From Nitrososphaera sp. (lineage in GTDB: Archaea > Thermoproteota > Nitrososphaeria > Nitrososphaerales > Nitrososphaeraceae): DNA of 7,352 nucleotides. This document shows positions 5,547 through 7,352 of the stretch, in pieces. A program made the translations under genes and the position numbers. The notes below the pieces were generated by a model that saw only the letters and a program-made list of their open reading frames with translations, did not search any database and was not told where the DNA came from. The stretch lies in NCBI GenBank assembly GCA_025450475.1, contig JANWHJ010000070.1, positions 1 through 7,352 of the forward strand, read 5' to 3'. How positions within the stretch are numbered: the stretch's first letter is position 1; each line of letters begins with the position of its first letter.

Positions 5547-5574
5547 TGATACAGCTTAATAGCCGGCATTCAGG

Positions 5575-5799
5575 ATGGTCTTTATGGGCCTCTTCCACCG
5601 TGAGAAGACCGACTGCGACGAATGCCGCACCAGGTTTGGCAGCTATGACGAACTCGTACAGCATGCGAGAGAGGTACACAGGCTGCACCCAATAAAGTGC
5701 CACGCATGCGGCAAACATTTCCTGCACGAGAAAGACAGGCTTCACCACGTCAAGGAAGAGAAGGAGAAAAAGCTGGATGCCCGTAGGCACAAGTTTTAA
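5575..5799 (+). CDS. Small C2H2 zinc-finger protein
   Basis: The 74-residue protein has one complete classical finger: Cys14, Cys17, Phe21, Leu27, His30 and His35 (C-x2-C-x3-F-x5-L-x2-H-x4-H). A second finger begins with Cys42, Cys45, Phe49 and His57/His58 but has no histidine where the last ligand should be, so it is degenerate or borrows another residue such as His51. The C-terminal 16 residues are highly charged (KEEKEKKLDARRHK). This suggests a nucleic-acid-binding protein, possibly a transcription or translation factor; the target cannot be told from sequence. Start codons at 5575 and 5584 are both possible. I chose 5575 because it is about 30 bases from the TATA-like TTTTTATG at 5541, though that element is weak. 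Its stop codon lies inside the TATA box of the following gene. Confidence 0.8.
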   Translation: MVFMGLFHREKTDCDECRTRFGSYDELVQHAREVHRLHPIKCHACGKHFLHEKDRLHHVKEEKEKKLDARRHKF

Positions 5800-5800
5800 A
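5794..5800 (+). promoter_or_regulatory. TATA box of the thioesterase gene
   Basis: TTTTAAA is centred 27 bases before the ATG at 5824, the spacing for a leaderless transcript. It includes the TAA stop codon of the zinc-finger gene, so the gene has its own promoter despite close packing. Confidence 0.6.
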
Positions 5801-5823
5801 GAATCTTACATGATTGTTAATGC

Positions 5824-6234
5824 ATGGATTTCGAAGTGAGAACAGGTGCCACGAAGGAGCGTGCCATAAAGGTCGACTTGACCCAGACGACAAGCTTTCT
5901 ATGGGAGGGCGAGAACGTCCTGTCAACACCTTCGATGATAATGGAGCTGGAGGAGACCTGCCGCCTCCTTCTTAAGGAGCAGTTTGTGCCTGACCCGGAA
6001 TGGGACTCTGTCGGGACAGTAGTCAACGTCAGGCACCTTGCCGCGACCCCGGTTGGATCCGAGGTATTTCTGAAGGCCAAGGTGGTATCGGTCGAGGGGA
6101 GGCGTGTCATGTTCGAGGTAGAGGCACGAGATAGGCTTGAGCGCGTGGGTGAAGGGAGACACGAGAGGTTCATAATAAACGTACCGCGCTTCAGGGCCAA
6201 GTTCAATGAGAAGCAGAAACACCTTGGGATGTAA
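5824..6234 (+). CDS. FlK-like hotdog-fold thioesterase
   Basis: This 136-residue cytoplasmic protein should hydrolyse an acyl-CoA thioester. It resembles fluoroacetyl-CoA thioesterase FlK along its full length: STPSMIMELEE (34-44), SVGTVVNVRHLAATPVGSEV (62-81), VEGRRVMFEVEARD (90-103) and IGEG/VGEGRHERFIINVPRF (108-123), with a basic end. The residues lining up with the FlK triad are Thr35, Glu43 (eight residues apart, as in FlK) and His71. Most members of this family are general or uncharacterised acyl-CoA thioesterases, so the natural substrate is unknown and fluoroacetate resistance should not be assumed. The ATG at 5824 lies 27 bases from a good TATA box, giving a leaderless mRNA. It is followed after 59 bases by the thermosome gene, which has its own promoter. 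Confidence 0.82.
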   Translation: MDFEVRTGATKERAIKVDLTQTTSFLWEGENVLSTPSMIMELEETCRLLLKEQFVPDPEWDSVGTVVNVRHLAATPVGSEVFLKAKVVSVEGRRVMFEVEARDRLERVGEGRHERFIINVPRFRAKFNEKQKHLGM

Positions 6235-6249
6235 GTTGGCGTCATAATC

Positions 6250-6256
6250 TATAAAA
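6250..6256 (+). promoter_or_regulatory. TATA box of the thermosome gene
   Basis: TATAAAA, the strongest box in the window, is centred about 41 bases before the ATG at 6294. Transcription should begin near 6279-6280, leaving a leader of about 14 bases, unlike the leaderless genes nearby. Confidence 0.65.
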
Positions 6257-6267
6257 GACGCATAGGG

Positions 6268-6279
6268 AATTACGTAATT
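6268..6279. promoter_or_regulatory. Perfect 12-base palindrome at the predicted thermosome start site
   Basis: AATTACGTAATT is its own reverse complement and ends at the predicted transcription start. A repressor dimer bound here would block RNA polymerase, so it is a candidate heat-shock operator. A perfect 12-base palindrome is not rare by chance in a window of this size, so position is the main support. Confidence 0.35.
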
Positions 6280-6293
6280 ATTCTATAGGCGAC

Positions 6294-7352
6294 ATGAGTA
6301 TGGCATCAATTCAAACAACCGCTGGCGGAATGCCAGTTTTGATTTTAAGAGAAGGTACGAAGGAGAGCAAGGGCAAAGAAGCCCAGAGGAACAACATCAC
6401 GGCGGCAAAACTTATCGCAGAGATTGTGAAGACGAGTCTGGGTCCAAGGGGTATGGACAAGATGCTCGTCGACGGGCTCGGCGACGTGACAATTACAAAT
6501 GACGGCGCGACAATCCTGAAAGAGATCGATGTTCAGCACCCGGCGGCAAAGATGATGGTAGAGGTGGCCAAATCCGTCGATAACGAAGTCGGCGACGGGA
6601 CAACATCTTCAGTCGTGTTCGCCGGCGCGCTGCTCGAAAGGGCTGAAGATTTGATCAACAAGGACGTTCACCCGTCAGTTATCGTAGACGGCTACAACGC
6701 TGCTTCAGAACAGGCACTGACCCTTTTGGAAAAGATCGCAGTTAAGGTGGACATTGCAGACAAGGAAATGCTGCTGAAGATCACAAGGACCAGCATGGAC
6801 TCGAAACTGGTGTCCGACGACAGCCCTGTACTAGCGCAAATTGTTGTAGATGCGACAAAACAGGTAGCAGAGAAAGGAGAAGGCGGCTACAAGGTGGACC
6901 TTGACGACATCAAGGTGGAAAAGAAGGCAGGTGGTTCCATGCGCGACACGAAGCTGATTAAAGGCATCGTCATTGACAAGGAAGTCGTGCATGCAGGTAT
7001 GCCAAAGAAGATTGAAACCGCCAAGATAGCACTCATCAATTCGGCGCTAGAGATTGAAAAGACGGAAATGAGCGCAGAGATCAGAATTTCTGACCCGCAG
7101 CAGATGCAGATGTTCCTTGAAGAAGAGAACAGGATGCTAAAGTCGATGGTCGACAAGGTAAAGTCGGCTGGCGCAAACGTCGTGGTGTGCCAGAAGGGCA
7201 TGGACGACATTGCGCAGCACTATTTGGCTAAGGCGAACATCCTTGCAGTAAGACGCGTAAAAGAGTCAGACATGACAAAGATGGCCCGTGCAACCGGTGC
7301 CCGGATCGTCAACAACCTTGACGACCTGACCGCAAAGGACTTAGGCGCCGCC
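6294..7352 (+). CDS. thsA: Thermosome subunit (group II chaperonin), N-terminal 353 codons, cut by window edge
   Basis: The thermosome is the ATP-driven double-ring folding chaperone of the archaeal cytosol. The frame stays open to the last base, so about two thirds of a roughly 550-residue protein is present: the N-terminal equatorial domain with LGPRGMDKML (49-58), NDGATIL (69-75) and the catalytic GDGTTS loop (100-105), the intermediate domain (about 145-215), and the apical domain including the helical protrusion that serves as built-in lid (FLEEENRMLKSMVDKVK, 274-290). MSMASIQTTAGGMPVLILREG starts at ATG 6294; an ATG two codons later is equally possible. All visible motifs are intact. 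Archaea often have several paralogous subunits, so the letter in the symbol is provisional. A strong TATA box and a palindrome at the predicted start site suggest regulated expression. Confidence 0.95.
   Translation, partial: MSMASIQTTAGGMPVLILREGTKESKGKEAQRNNITAAKLIAEIVKTSLGPRGMDKMLVDGLGDVTITNDGATILKEIDVQHPAAKMMVEVAKSVDNEVGDGTTSSVVFAGALLERAEDLINKDVHPSVIVDGYNAASEQALTLLEKIAVKVDIADKEMLLKITRTSMDSKLVSDDSPVLAQIVVDATKQVAEKGEGGYKVDLDDIKVEKKAGGSMRDTKLIKGIVIDKEVVHAGMPKKIETAKIALINSALEIEKTEMSAEIRISDPQQMQMFLEEENRMLKSMVDKVKSAGANVVVCQKGMDDIAQHYLAKANILAVRRVKESDMTKMARATGARIVNNLDDLTAKDLGAA

Overview
The window reads as a piece of archaeal chromosome, most likely from an ammonia-oxidising archaeon of the Nitrososphaera type (Thaumarchaeota/Nitrososphaerota). 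The archaeal call rests on a thermosome (group II chaperonin), the zinc ribosomal proteins L44e and S27e, an archaeal CobY-type guanylyltransferase in place of bacterial CobU, and TATA boxes set about 27-30 bases before start codons. The lineage call is inference from protein resemblance, not from a marker gene tree. No RNA gene, CRISPR array, insertion sequence or prophage was seen.

Left edge (1-592): the start of an aspartate-semialdehyde dehydrogenase gene runs leftward out of the window, followed by about 400 bases without a convincing gene. That stretch holds a 7-bp hairpin, repeated CATGCAA words and the promoter of the next operon.

Cobalamin operon (593-4823, + strand): five tightly packed or overlapping genes carry out most of the late steps of B12 synthesis: a CobD/CobC-like aminotransferase-fold L-threonine-phosphate decarboxylase, a CobQ-type cobyric acid synthase, CbiB, CobS and CobY. 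Together they should amidate the corrin ring, make and attach the aminopropanol linker, activate it with GMP and join it to the lower-ligand nucleotide. The gene that activates the lower base (CobT) and the final phosphatase are not in the window. The CobQ-type protein stops after its ATPase domain and lacks the usual C-terminal glutaminase domain, the most unusual point in the window.

Ribosomal pair (5277 down to 4803, - strand): rpl44e and rps27e are co-transcribed toward the cobalamin operon, and the last 21 bases of rps27e overlap the end of cobY.

Right part (5395-7352, + strand): a 41-residue single-span membrane protein, a small C2H2 zinc-finger protein, a FlK-like hotdog thioesterase, and the first 353 codons of a thermosome subunit that runs out of the window. 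Several of these have their own TATA box about 27-30 bases before the start codon, which points to leaderless mRNAs; the genes inside the two operons instead have Shine-Dalgarno-like sites, and three of them appear to use TTG starts.
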